A stretch of DNA of 64,000 bases from Paenibacillus humicola. Lineage in GTDB: Bacteria; Bacillota; Bacilli; Paenibacillales; Paenibacillaceae. The notes below the pieces were generated by a model, which ran no database searches, was not told where the DNA came from, and worked only from the letters and a program-made list of their open reading frames with translations. Location: positions 2,258,501-2,322,500 of the forward strand of contig NZ_JAQGPL010000001.1 of the NCBI RefSeq assembly GCF_028826105.1, given 5' to 3'. The translations under genes were made by a program, and so were the position numbers. Below, one piece after another: positions 41,763 to 50,749 of this stretch. Within the stretch, counting starts at the first letter, position 1. Each line of letters opens with the position of its first letter.

Positions 41763-42425
41763 TTGGAAAACAAACTGGATTCCCGCTTTTTCGTGGACAC
41801 GGATCCGAAGACGGACGAAATCGTGTTCAAGCTGCCGAATACATGGTGGAGCCGCTACTATGAATACGAGTGGGCAAAGCAGTTTCCGGAGCCGGACGAC
41901 GTCGTGCTCGACGCCGCGAGCGGTGTCGACCATCCGTTCAAATTTTATTTGACGACCGTCGCGCGCGAAGTCCACGCCTGCGATATCGATCCCCGCATCA
42001 TGACGCCGGAGCGGGTTGTGGAAGCGATCCGGAGAAGCTGGTTCGGACCGGAGGCCGCCGACATCGTACAGGCGAAGTATATTGGGAACGTTCATCTGAA
42101 GTGGGGAAATTTGGCCAACCTGCCTTACGGAGACCGGACGTTCGATAAAGTGTTCTGCATTTCCGTGCTGGAGGAAATGCCGGAGCGGGACCGGAAGGCG
42201 GCCTTCGTCGAGTTTGGCCGTGTCTTGAAGGACGGCGGCTTGATTGTCCTGACCTTCGACTATCCGAATATCGACCTGAAGCAGCTCTGCCGCGACGTCG
42301 CCGCAGCCGGCCTGGAACTCGCCGGGAACGCCGATTTCGAGAAACCGGCGAACGCGATTTATACGGAGATGTGGGGCGGATTGCATTGTTTCCGGTGCGT
42401 GCTTCGGAAGAGGGAGCCGGCCTGA
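41763..42425 (+). CDS. SAM-dependent methyltransferase in the glycan locus
   Basis: 220 residues, class I fold. The SAM motif is VVLDAASGVDHPFKF (about 47-61), then HACDIDPRI, and the Methyltransf_11 C-terminal block FDKVFCISVLEEMPERDR and GRVLKDGGLIVLTFDYP. TTG start six bases after AAAGGAGG. It is co-transcribed with the cgeB-like gene, so methylation of a surface sugar is plausible. Followed by a terminator. Confidence 0.85.
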   Translation: MENKLDSRFFVDTDPKTDEIVFKLPNTWWSRYYEYEWAKQFPEPDDVVLDAASGVDHPFKFYLTTVAREVHACDIDPRIMTPERVVEAIRRSWFGPEAADIVQAKYIGNVHLKWGNLANLPYGDRTFDKVFCISVLEEMPERDRKAAFVEFGRVLKDGGLIVLTFDYPNIDLKQLCRDVAAAGLELAGNADFEKPANAIYTEMWGGLHCFRCVLRKREPA

Positions 42426-42446
42426 CCGCGAAGCGAACAACATGAA

Positions 42447-42494
42447 AGCCCTTGGCCGCGCTCCTTTTCGAAGCGGGTCAAGGGCTCTCTTTTC
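42447..42494. terminator. Terminator between the methyltransferase gene and mtnD
   Basis: AGCCCTTG / CAAGGGCT outer stem with an imperfect inner helix and CTCTTTT after it; serves convergent genes. Confidence 0.7.
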
Positions 42495-42518
42495 GCGAGC
42501 GGCGTTCGCAAACGGCGC

Positions 42519-43067
42519 TTAAGTCTGCGATTTCTGGAAGGACGGGTCTTCGAACGGATGCGCGATCCAGCCTTCCGTCTCGATGAACAGGCGCACCGCC
42601 ACGATCTGCCGGTTGTCCATCAGCGTGAAGAAATGGGGCTTGTTTTCCGGAACCGAGATGACGTCGCCGGCTTCGAGCTCGACATCGAAATAGCCGACGT
42701 CGTCCGTTCCTTTAATGATAAAAATGCCTTTGCCGGCCGTAATGGCGCGCACTTCGTCCTCGGTATGCGTATGCACCTGTTCGAATTTTTTCAGCAGCTC
42801 CTCCAGATTCGGCGTGGCGTCGGACAGGGCGATGATGTCCCAGGTGCGGTAGCCCCGGCGATCGGCGAGATCGCGGATTTCCCCGTCAAACGTCGACAAG
42901 ATTTGCTGCTTCTCTTCGTCGTTCAGCACGAATTTTTCGCGTAGCGCCGCAGGCAGCTTCTCCGGATTCCAATGCTCGTACAGCACTTCCTGCTTTTCCA
43001 AAAAATCGCGGACGTTTTGTTCGCCCGTTATGCGTTCGTCCGTCTTGCGGATTCGAATCTCTGCCAT
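42519..43067 (-). CDS. mtnD: Acireductone dioxygenase MtnD
   Basis: 182-residue cupin that oxidises the acireductone intermediate of the methionine salvage pathway. The metal motif is VHTHTEDEVRAI (H-x-H-x4-E) with the fourth His in ENKPHFFTLMD; N-terminal AEIRIRKTDERIT is typical. Start at the ATG for MAEIR, with GAGGG upstream; an upstream in-frame ATG is not conserved. The other salvage genes are not here. It is divergent from metH, so the two methionine genes share an intergenic region, each with its own promoter. Confidence 0.93.
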   Translation of the reverse strand: MAEIRIRKTDERITGEQNVRDFLEKQEVLYEHWNPEKLPAALREKFVLNDEEKQQILSTFDGEIRDLADRRGYRTWDIIALSDATPNLEELLKKFEQVHTHTEDEVRAITAGKGIFIIKGTDDVGYFDVELEAGDVISVPENKPHFFTLMDNRQIVAVRLFIETEGWIAHPFEDPSFQKSQT

Positions 43068-43120
43068 TTTTGCACGATCCCTCGTTTCCGATAAGTTCAT
43101 CTTAAAATTCCGATAAAACC

Positions 43121-43149
43121 ACTATATAATAAATCGGTTAGGCTGTCGA
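43121..43149 (-). promoter_or_regulatory. mtnD promoter
   Basis: On the minus strand TCGACA (43149-43144), 17-base spacer, TATAGT (43126-43121); each one base from consensus. Confidence 0.7.
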
Positions 43150-43159
43150 TATTAGAACC

Positions 43160-43188
43160 TTTTCACGTTCTCCCGATTCTGGTACACT
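43160..43188 (+). promoter_or_regulatory. metH promoter
   Basis: TTTTCA (43160-43165) and an extended -10 TGGTACACT (TACACT at 43183-43188), 17-base spacer. No S-box or cobalamin riboswitch pattern is visible in the 84-base leader. Confidence 0.55.
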
Positions 43189-43271
43189 AAGGGTTAACGA
43201 TTTTTGAGCCGGGTACGGGCCCGATGACCGGGTCTTGTATCAGCTGCAACGGGAAGGAAGTACGCGCTACG

Positions 43272-46200
43272 ATGAAACCGACATTACAGGAATTGATGAA
43301 AGAACGCATTCTCATACTGGACGGCGCCATGGGTACGATGATCCAGCGGGAAAACCTCGGCCCGGACGATTTTGGCGGCGAAGCGCTGGAGGGCTGTAAC
43401 GAAATGCTCGTCCTGACGCGTCCCGATATCATCCGCGGCATCCATGAGGCCTATTTCGCGGCCGGCGCGGACATCGTCGAAACGAATACGTTCGGCGCGA
43501 CGAGCGTCGTGCTGGCCGAATACGACATCCCCGAGAAAGCGCGGGAGATCAACCTGGCGGCGGCGGCCCTCGCCTGCGAAGCGGCGCAGAAGCACTCGAC
43601 GCCGGAGCGCCCGCGCTATGTCGCCGGTGCGATGGGGCCGACCACGAAGACGCTCTCCGTCACGGGCGGCGTCACCTTCGACGGGCTGGTAGACAGCTAC
43701 TGCGAGCAGGCGGCCGCTCTGATCGAAGGCGGCGTCGATGCGCTGCTGCTGGAGACGTCGCAGGATACGCTGAACGTCAAAGCCGGGAGCATCGGCATCC
43801 GCAAGGCGTTCGAGCTGACCGGCCGGAAGCTGCCGGTCATGATATCGGGCACGATTGAGCCGATGGGGACGACGCTCGCAGGGCAAAGCATCGAATCGTT
43901 CTATATTTCGCTCGAGCATTTGGAGCCGGTCTCGGTCGGCCTGAACTGCGCAACGGGACCGGAATTCATGCGCGATCATATTCGTTCGCTCGCCGGCATT
44001 TCCCGCGCGGCGATCAGCTGCTACCCGAACGCCGGCCTGCCGGACGAGAACGGCAACTACCACGAATCGCCATCGTCGCTCGCGGCCAAAATCGCGGCGT
44101 TCGCCGAAAGAGGCTGGCTCAATATTGCCGGCGGCTGCTGCGGCACGACGCCCGACCATATCCGCGCCATCGCGGAGACGCTGAAGACGTTTGCGCCGCG
44201 GACGCAGTCGGGCGACCACCCGCCGGCCGTCTCGGGCATCGAGACGGTCTACATCGAAAGCGCGAACCGGCCGTACATGGTCGGCGAACGGACGAACGTG
44301 CTCGGCTCGCGCAAATTCAAACGGCTCATCGCCGAGGGCAAATACGAGGAAGCGGCCGAAATCGCCCGCGCCCAGGTGAAGAACGGGGCGCATGTCATCG
44401 ACGTCTGCCTGCAGGATCCGGACCGCGACGAAGCGGAGGACATGATGCGGTTCCTCGAGCTTGTCGTGAAGAAGGTGAAGGTGCCGCTCGTTATCGACAC
44501 GACCGATCCGAAGGTGCTCGATCTGTCGCTGAAATATTCGCAGGGCAAGGCGATTATCAACTCGATCAACCTCGAGGACGGGGAAGAGAAATTCGAGAAG
44601 GTCGTGCCTCTCATTCATAAATACGGCGCGGCCTCCGTCGTCGGCACGATCGACGAGCGCGGCCAGGCCATCACGCGGGAAGACAAGCTCGAAGTGGCGA
44701 AACGCTCGCATGACCTGCTCGTGAACAAATACGGGATGAACGCGGAGGATATTATTTTCGACCCGCTCGTCTTCCCCGTCGGCACCGGCGATGAGCAGTA
44801 TATCGGCTCGGCGAAGGAAACGATCGAAGGGATCCGCCTGATCAAAGGAGCACTGCCGAAGTGCCAGACGATTCTCGGGATCAGCAACGTATCGTTCGGC
44901 CTGCCGGAAGCGGGCCGCGAGGTGCTGAACTCCGTGTTCCTGTACGAGTGCACGAAAGCCGGGCTTGACTATGCGATCGTCAACACCGAGAAGCTCGAGC
45001 GGTACGCCTCCATTCAGGAGGAGGAACGCCGGCTCGCCGAAGAGCTGATCTACAACACGAACGACGAGACGCTCGCCGCATTCGTGGCCGCTTTCCGCGA
45101 CAAGAAAACGGCGAAGAAAGAGAAAACGTCGAATTTGACGCTTGAGGAGCGGCTCGCCTCCTACGTGGTCGAAGGCACGAAGGAAGGGCTGATTCCGGAT
45201 CTCGAGGAGGCGCTGAAGAAATATACGCCGCTTGAGACGATCAACGGGCCGCTGATGCGCGGGATGGAAGAGGTCGGCCGCCTGTTTAACAACAACGAGC
45301 TGATCGTCGCCGAGGTGCTGCAGAGCGCTGAGGTGATGAAAGCGTCGGTCGCCTATCTCGAGCAATTTATGGAGAAGAACGAGACGTCCGTCAAGGGTAA
45401 GATCATCTTGGCGACCGTTAAAGGCGACGTGCACGACATCGGGAAAAATCTCGTCGAAATTATTTTGTCCAACAACGGCTACCGGATTGTCAACCTCGGC
45501 ATTAAAGTGCCGCCTGAGCAGCTGATCGAAGCGTACCGGAACGAAAAAGCCGACGCCATCGGCCTCTCCGGCCTGCTCGTCAAATCGGCCCAGCAGATGG
45601 TCGTGACGGCGCAGGATTTGCGCAACGCCGGCATCGATGCGCCGATTCTGGTAGGCGGCGCGGCGCTGACGCGCAAATTTACGAAAACGCGGATCAGCCC
45701 GGAATACGACGGCCTCGTCCTGTACGCGAAGGATGCGATGGACGGGCTGGATATCGCCAATAAGCTGATGGACCCCAAGCACCGGCGCACGTACGAAGAG
45801 GAGCATGATGCGCTGGTAGCGTCCGGTTATGGAATCGAGGAAGAGAAGAAGCCGCTGCCGGAGCCGAGCCGGGCCGTGCGGTCGAACATTTCGCCGGATG
45901 CGCCGGTTTTCATGCCGCCGGATCTGGAGCGCCACGTGCTTCGCGACGTGCCGATCCCGCAAATCGTGCCGTACGTCAACATGCAGATGCTGCTCGGCCA
46001 TCATCTCGGGCTGAAGGGCAGCGTCGAGCAGCAGCTGGCCGACCGGAACGAAAAGGCGGTCTCGCTGAAGGAAACGGTTGACGGCATTTTGGAGGAAGCG
46101 GTATCGAAAGGCATTTTGCACGCGCACGGGATGTACCGGTTTTTCCCTGCGCAATCGTCGGGCAACGATATCATCGTTTACGACCCGAAGGAACCCGGCA

Positions 46201-46709
46201 GGGAAATCAAACGGTTTACGTTCCCGCGCCAGCAGGTGGAGCCGTATTTGTGCCTGGCCGATTTTCTGAAACCGGTGGACGGCGGCGTCATGGACTACGT
46301 CGGCTTCCTCGTCGTGACGGCGGGACAGGGCGTCCGTGAGCTGGCTTCCGAATGGAAGGACAAAGGCGATTATTTGCGTTCCCATGCGCTGCAGGCCGTC
46401 GCGCTCGAGGTCGCCGAAGGACTGGCGGAGCGCGTGCATCATATGATGCGCGACCAGTGGGGCTTCCCGGATCCGCTCGACATGACGATGAAGCAGCGTC
46501 ATGGCGCCCGTTACCAGGGCATCCGCGTTTCGTTCGGCTACCCGGCCTGCCCGAACCTCGAGGATCAGGAGCCGTTGTTCGATCTGATGAAGCCGGAGGA
46601 TATCGGCGTGCAGCTGACCGAAGGCTTTATGATGGAGCCGGAGGCGTCCGTTTCGGCGATGGTGTTCGCCCATCCGGAAGCGCAATATTTCAATGTCGAG
46701 AAAAGCTGA
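43272..46709 (+). CDS. metH: Cobalamin-dependent methionine synthase MetH
   Basis: 1145 residues with all four modules: the homocysteine domain (ILDGAMGTMIQ; zinc cysteines in GLNCATG and GGCCGTTPDH near 290), the pterin domain (VGERTNVLGSRKFKRLI; DVCLQDPDRDEAEDM), the B12 domain (cobalamin His in DVHDIGKN near 720) and the C-terminal activation domain (RQVEPYLCLADF, ending with the SFGYPACPNL block). Transfers methyl from methyltetrahydrofolate to homocysteine. ATG after GGGAAGGAAG. The upstream in-frame ATG at 43224 is not conserved. Monocistronic with its own promoter. Confidence 0.97.
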   Translation: MKPTLQELMKERILILDGAMGTMIQRENLGPDDFGGEALEGCNEMLVLTRPDIIRGIHEAYFAAGADIVETNTFGATSVVLAEYDIPEKAREINLAAAALACEAAQKHSTPERPRYVAGAMGPTTKTLSVTGGVTFDGLVDSYCEQAAALIEGGVDALLLETSQDTLNVKAGSIGIRKAFELTGRKLPVMISGTIEPMGTTLAGQSIESFYISLEHLEPVSVGLNCATGPEFMRDHIRSLAGISRAAISCYPNAGLPDENGNYHESPSSLAAKIAAFAERGWLNIAGGCCGTTPDHIRAIAETLKTFAPRTQSGDHPPAVSGIETVYIESANRPYMVGERTNVLGSRKFKRLIAEGKYEEAAEIARAQVKNGAHVIDVCLQDPDRDEAEDMMRFLELVVKKVKVPLVIDTTDPKVLDLSLKYSQGKAIINSINLEDGEEKFEKVVPLIHKYGAASVVGTIDERGQAITREDKLEVAKRSHDLLVNKYGMNAEDIIFDPLVFPVGTGDEQYIGSAKETIEGIRLIKGALPKCQTILGISNVSFGLPEAGREVLNSVFLYECTKAGLDYAIVNTEKLERYASIQEEERRLAEELIYNTNDETLAAFVAAFRDKKTAKKEKTSNLTLEERLASYVVEGTKEGLIPDLEEALKKYTPLETINGPLMRGMEEVGRLFNNNELIVAEVLQSAEVMKASVAYLEQFMEKNETSVKGKIILATVKGDVHDIGKNLVEIILSNNGYRIVNLGIKVPPEQLIEAYRNEKADAIGLSGLLVKSAQQMVVTAQDLRNAGIDAPILVGGAALTRKFTKTRISPEYDGLVLYAKDAMDGLDIANKLMDPKHRRTYEEEHDALVASGYGIEEEKKPLPEPSRAVRSNISPDAPVFMPPDLERHVLRDVPIPQIVPYVNMQMLLGHHLGLKGSVEQQLADRNEKAVSLKETVDGILEEAVSKGILHAHGMYRFFPAQSSGNDIIVYDPKEPGREIKRFTFPRQQVEPYLCLADFLKPVDGGVMDYVGFLVVTAGQGVRELASEWKDKGDYLRSHALQAVALEVAEGLAERVHHMMRDQWGFPDPLDMTMKQRHGARYQGIRVSFGYPACPNLEDQEPLFDLMKPEDIGVQLTEGFMMEPEASVSAMVFAHPEAQYFNVEKS

Positions 46710-46752
46710 TCCGGCAGAGCAGGAGCCGCCGGACGGCATCCTTTGATTGGGC

Positions 46753-46801
46753 ATACCCTCGGCGGCGGGAAGCTGTATTACGTTTCCGCTTCGGAGGGTA
46801 T
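46753..46801. other. Long imperfect hairpin between metH and rnz
   Basis: Outer stem ATACCCTC / GAGGGTAT (8 bp), a four-by-four internal loop, then GCGGGAA / TTTCCGC (7 bp with one G-U) and a small loop. No T run follows, so it is not a standard terminator. Confidence 0.5.
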
Positions 46802-46872
46802 TGCTATAGAGACGAGCGCCGCAAGCACGAAGCATCGCCGGAGGCGGCGCGTTATCGGGAGGGATAGTGGTC

Positions 46873-47799
46873 ATGCGGGTGATGTTTCTGGGCACGAGCG
46901 CGGGAAGGCCGACGAAAGCCCGCAACGTGACGTCGATCGCGCTGCTTCTGCCGGAGCGCGCGGGCGCTTTCTGGCTGTTCGACGCCGGGGAGGGCACGCA
47001 GCACCGGCTGCTGGAAACGCGGCTGAAGCTGAACAAGCTGGAGCGCGTTTTTATTACGCACCTGCACGGCGATCATGTTTACGGGCTGCCCGGCCTGCTG
47101 AGCAGCCGGTCGTATTTCGAAGGCGCCGGGCCGCTCCAGGTATTCGGTCCTGCCGGGCTCAAAGCTTATATCGAGCATGCGTTCAAAATGACCGGCGCCC
47201 GGCTCGAATATGAGCTCGATATCCGGGAAACGGCGCCCGGACGGCTTTGGCAGGACGAGTCGTTCGCCGTGGATGCCGCCGAGCTTCAGCATCGTCTGCC
47301 GTGCTTCGGCTACCGGATCGAGGAAGCGGCGAAGCCAGGCCGGCTCGATACGGAGCGGCTGGCGCGGATCGGCCTCCCGCCCGGTCCGCTCTACGGAAGG
47401 TTGAAGCGCGGTGAAGATGTCGTCCTGCCGGGCGGGGAACCGGTACGCGCCGCGGAGGTGGTCGGCCCGCCCATGCCGGGCAGGATCGTCACGATTTTGG
47501 GCGATACACGCCCTTGCGACAATGCAGTCGTTCTGGCGAAGGGCGCCCATCTGCTCGTTCACGAGGCGACGTTTGCCGCGGGAATGGAGGAGAAGGCGGC
47601 GGCCTACGGACATTCGACGATCGCCCAGGCGGCGGAAACCGCCGCCAAAGCCGGAGCCTGCCGGCTCGCCGTCACGCATTTCAGCTCGCGCTTCAGCCCG
47701 GAGGCGGTGGATGAAATGGTCGGCAGCGTGCAGGACGTGTTCCCGAATACCGTTCCGGCGGAGGACTTTTTGGAGCTCGAGGTCGGACGGCCCGAATAA
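46873..47799 (+). CDS. rnz: Ribonuclease Z
   Basis: 308 residues, metallo-beta-lactamase fold, trimming tRNA 3' ends. The zinc motif is THLHGDHVYGLPGLL, preceded by FDAGEGTQHR; later HEATF and THFSSRF supply further ligands. The GTG at 46867 and ATG at 46873 are both open; GGGAGGG is 8 bases before the ATG, so that is the start. It follows metH by 163 bases and ends in a terminator. Confidence 0.95.
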   Translation: MRVMFLGTSAGRPTKARNVTSIALLLPERAGAFWLFDAGEGTQHRLLETRLKLNKLERVFITHLHGDHVYGLPGLLSSRSYFEGAGPLQVFGPAGLKAYIEHAFKMTGARLEYELDIRETAPGRLWQDESFAVDAAELQHRLPCFGYRIEEAAKPGRLDTERLARIGLPPGPLYGRLKRGEDVVLPGGEPVRAAEVVGPPMPGRIVTILGDTRPCDNAVVLAKGAHLLVHEATFAAGMEEKAAAYGHSTIAQAAETAAKAGACRLAVTHFSSRFSPEAVDEMVGSVQDVFPNTVPAEDFLELEVGRPE

Positions 47800-47865
47800 C
47801 CGGTTTTGTCCGCACGACTGGCGGCCGGTTTTCGAAAGCTTCGCCGCACCGCCCAATCGTAAATA

Positions 47866-47899
47866 AGCGCCGCGCTGCGCAATGCAGACGGCGCTTTTT
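47866..47899 (+). terminator. Rho-independent terminator after rnz
   Basis: AGCGCCG / CGGCGCT with an inner CTGC / GCAG helix and five T. Confidence 0.85.
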
Positions 47900-47922
47900 C
47901 GCTGTCCGGGACCTGCGGGAGG

Positions 47923-48156
47923 TCAGTCTTCCTGGCGGCTTTGAAACTTCGCCTCGTCCTTGATTTCCGCTTTCATGTCCTCCATCGATTGTTGGCGTTG
48001 CTCGTTCTTCGCTTCGACGTCCCGCTTTTCCTTCGGAGAAATTTCTTCGGCATGCTCGTCCAAATAGTGCTGCGCCTCATGCAAATTTTCTTCCGTGTTG
48101 TGGACCGCCTGCTGCAGGTGTTCGACGTTATCGGCGCGGTCATCCGGTTTTGCCAC
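47923..48156 (-). CDS. tlp: Small acid-soluble spore protein Tlp
   Basis: 77 residues, very hydrophilic. The family signature is PDDRADNVEHLQQAVHNTEENLHEA followed by KEKRDVEAKNEQRQQSMEDMKAEIKDE. In Bacillus Tlp is made in the forespore under sigma-G and degraded at germination. GTG start nine bases after AAGGAGG. Single-gene unit on the minus strand between rnz and mrfA. Confidence 0.93.
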   Translation of the reverse strand: MAKPDDRADNVEHLQQAVHNTEENLHEAQHYLDEHAEEISPKEKRDVEAKNEQRQQSMEDMKAEIKDEAKFQSRQED

Positions 48157-48402
48157 GATTGCTCGCCTCCTTGGAAAGATTTTTCGGGTCCCTGATCTGG
48201 CCCGCTTTAGGTTGCGCCCGTGCGAAAAACCCTATTCACCGGACAGCCGGGGCCGCGAACGCCCGCGAGCGTCGTTACAAAAACACGCACCGCGGCCGAA
48301 AGCCGTGCCGGAACGGACGGAACCGGACCGGGGCTTTTTTAATTCGACATTGACGTATATAATAGGGGGAACAACCGTTCTAGCCATGGAGGGATGTCTG
48401 AC

Positions 48403-50652
48403 GTGTTCGGTAAGAGGACGCTTCCCGAATTGATTCGTGAAATGCGGGGCAACGAACATATTATCAACTGGCACGAATTGGAGCCGCAGGACGCGAAAAC
48501 AAGGGAAATGCCGGAAAGCATAGACCCCCGAATAAAAGCGGCGCTCGGCAATAGAGGGATCGACCGGCTGTACACGCACCAGTATACCGCTTACGAAACG
48601 GTGCGCAGGAACGAAAACATCGTCGCCGTCACCCCGACCGCTTCGGGAAAAACGCTTTGCTATAACCTTCCCGTGCTTCAGGCGGTCGCGGAAGACGACG
48701 GCAGCCGCGCGCTGTACCTGTTCCCGACGAAAGCGCTGGCGCAGGATCAAAAAAGCGAATTGAACGAAATCATCGCCGAGATGGGCATCGATATTAAAAG
48801 CTTTACATACGACGGCGACACGTCGCCGGCCGTCCGCCAGCTGGTCCGGACCGTCGGGCATATCGTGATCACGAACCCGGACATGCTGCATGCGGCCATT
48901 CTTCCGCATCATACGAAATGGGTCAGCCTGTTCAGCAACCTGAAATACGTCGTTGTCGACGAACTGCATACATACCGGGGCGTATTCGGGAGCCATGTCG
49001 CGAACGTCATCCGCAGGCTGAAACGAATCTGCGCCTTCTACGGCAGCAGCCCGATCTTTATTTGCACGTCCGCTACGATTGCGAATCCGAAGGAGCTGGC
49101 CGAGCAGCTGACGGGCAGCCCGATGCGCCTCATCGACGATAACGGGGCGCCAAGGGGGCGTAAGCATTTCGTTTTCTATAATCCCCCCATCGTGAATAAA
49201 CCCTTGAACATCCGCAAAAGCGCAACGGCGGAGGTCAACGACCTGGCGCGGCAATTTTTGGCCAATAAAATCCAGACGATCGTGTTCGCCCGAAGCCGGG
49301 TCCGGGTCGAAATCATTTTAAGTCATTTGCAGGAACTGGTGAAAAAAGAAATCGGAGCGAAATCGCTAAGAGGATACCGGGGCGGTTATTTGCCGAACCA
49401 GCGGCGGGAAATCGAGAAGGGATTACGTAACGGCGATATTTTGGGCGTCGTCAGTACGAACGCCCTGGAGCTGGGAGTGGACATCGGGCAGCTCCAGGTA
49501 TGTATCATGACGGGCTATCCCGGCAGTGTGGCAAGCGCTTGGCAGCAGGCGGGGCGGGCCGGAAGACGGCATGGGGAATCGCTGGTGCTGATGGTAGCCG
49601 GCAATACCCCGATCGATCAGTACATCGTCCAGAACCCCGAATATTTTTTCGACCGGTCCCCGGAATCGGCGCGAATCAACCCGGAGAACCTGATGATCCT
49701 TGTTGATCATTTGCGCTGCGCCGTTTACGAGCTTCCTTTTAAAAAGGACGAATCGTTCGGACCGCTGGAGATAACCGATATTCTGGAGTACCTTGTCGAG
49801 GAAAAAGTGCTGCATGCCGCGGGAAATACGTATTACTGGGCGAATCAGTCGTTTCCCGCCAGCGAAGTCAGCCTCCGCTCGGCTGCGCAGGAGAACGTCG
49901 TCATCGTGGACCAGTCGGATGTGGCGAACGTGAAGATCATCGGGGAAATGGACCGGTTCAGCGCGATGACGCTGCTGCACGACGAAGCGATCTATTTGCA
50001 CGAGGGCGTGCAGTATCAGGTCGAAAAGCTGGACTGGGACCATAAGAAGGCTTACGTGCGGGAAGTCAGGGTCGAATATTACACGGACGCCAACCTGGCG
50101 GTGAAGCTTAAGGTACTGAACATCGACCGGACGGACAACCGGCGCGGCACCTCGATTCATTTCGGTGACGTCGTCGTGAATGCGATGCCGACGTTATTCA
50201 AAAAAATCAAACTGACCACGTTTGAAAATATCGGATACGGGCCGATCAGCCTGCCCGAAGAGGAGCTGCACACAAGCGCCGCTTGGGTCGAGCTGAAGGA
50301 GGCGGTGCCGGACATCGGCACGAAAACGCTGGAGCAGCTGCTGCTCGGCATCGCCAACGTTTTCCGGCATATCGTGCCCATACACGTGATGTGCGACAGA
50401 AGCGACATCCACGTCGTGTCGCAAATCCGCGCCGAGCATACCCAGCTTCCGACGATCTTCATTTACGATCATTATCCCGGCGGAATCGGATTGGCCGACG
50501 ACGTCTACAAGCGTTTCGACGAAATTAAAGCGGCCGCGCGGAATCTAATCCGAAGATGTCCCTGCGAAGACGGATGCCCTTCCTGCATCGGCACGGAAAT
50601 CGAAGGCTCGAACGCCAAGCAAAAAAGCATCGAATTGTTGGGGGTACTATGA
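48403..50652 (+). CDS. mrfA: DEXH-box DNA helicase MrfA (YprA)
   Basis: 749 residues, identical in length to B. subtilis MrfA. Superfamily 2 helicase: THQYTAYE, Walker A TPTASGKT, DEXH-type DELHTYRGVFGSH, TSATIANP, then GYPGSVASAWQQAGRAGRR. The C-terminal MrfA domain ends with four zinc cysteines in CPCEDGCPSC. With MrfB it repairs mitomycin C and other bulky adducts without UvrABC. The ATG at 48394 touches GGAGGG; the GTG nine bases further is preferred. TATAAT at 48358 may be a -10. First gene of the repair run. Confidence 0.96.
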   Translation: MFGKRTLPELIREMRGNEHIINWHELEPQDAKTREMPESIDPRIKAALGNRGIDRLYTHQYTAYETVRRNENIVAVTPTASGKTLCYNLPVLQAVAEDDGSRALYLFPTKALAQDQKSELNEIIAEMGIDIKSFTYDGDTSPAVRQLVRTVGHIVITNPDMLHAAILPHHTKWVSLFSNLKYVVVDELHTYRGVFGSHVANVIRRLKRICAFYGSSPIFICTSATIANPKELAEQLTGSPMRLIDDNGAPRGRKHFVFYNPPIVNKPLNIRKSATAEVNDLARQFLANKIQTIVFARSRVRVEIILSHLQELVKKEIGAKSLRGYRGGYLPNQRREIEKGLRNGDILGVVSTNALELGVDIGQLQVCIMTGYPGSVASAWQQAGRAGRRHGESLVLMVAGNTPIDQYIVQNPEYFFDRSPESARINPENLMILVDHLRCAVYELPFKKDESFGPLEITDILEYLVEEKVLHAAGNTYYWANQSFPASEVSLRSAAQENVVIVDQSDVANVKIIGEMDRFSAMTLLHDEAIYLHEGVQYQVEKLDWDHKKAYVREVRVEYYTDANLAVKLKVLNIDRTDNRRGTSIHFGDVVVNAMPTLFKKIKLTTFENIGYGPISLPEEELHTSAAWVELKEAVPDIGTKTLEQLLLGIANVFRHIVPIHVMCDRSDIHVVSQIRAEHTQLPTIFIYDHYPGGIGLADDVYKRFDEIKAAARNLIRRCPCEDGCPSCIGTEIEGSNAKQKSIELLGVL

Positions 50653-50749
50653 ATAGGTATCGTTACGTGTTAATCGGCCCGGCAACGGCCTTGATGCCAT
50701 GGCTGCGGAAGCCGCGTGCCGGCGGCTGCTCGGAAGCGGGAGCGACCGT

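Noticed and set aside
43100..43271. S-box or cobalamin riboswitch upstream of metH
   Set aside because: The leader is short and lacks the conserved core sequences; an extended -10 promoter explains the region.
43284..47036. 1250-codon open frame on the minus strand
   Set aside because: It is antisense to metH and the start of rnz; its translation is Arg/His/Val-rich without motifs, as GC-rich third positions keep the complementary frame open.
46743..47213. Small gene between metH and rnz (starts GHTLGGGKLYYVSASEG)
   Set aside because: It begins at a TTG without a ribosome binding site, turns into Arg-rich sequence and runs through rnz in another frame; the segment is better explained by the hairpin.
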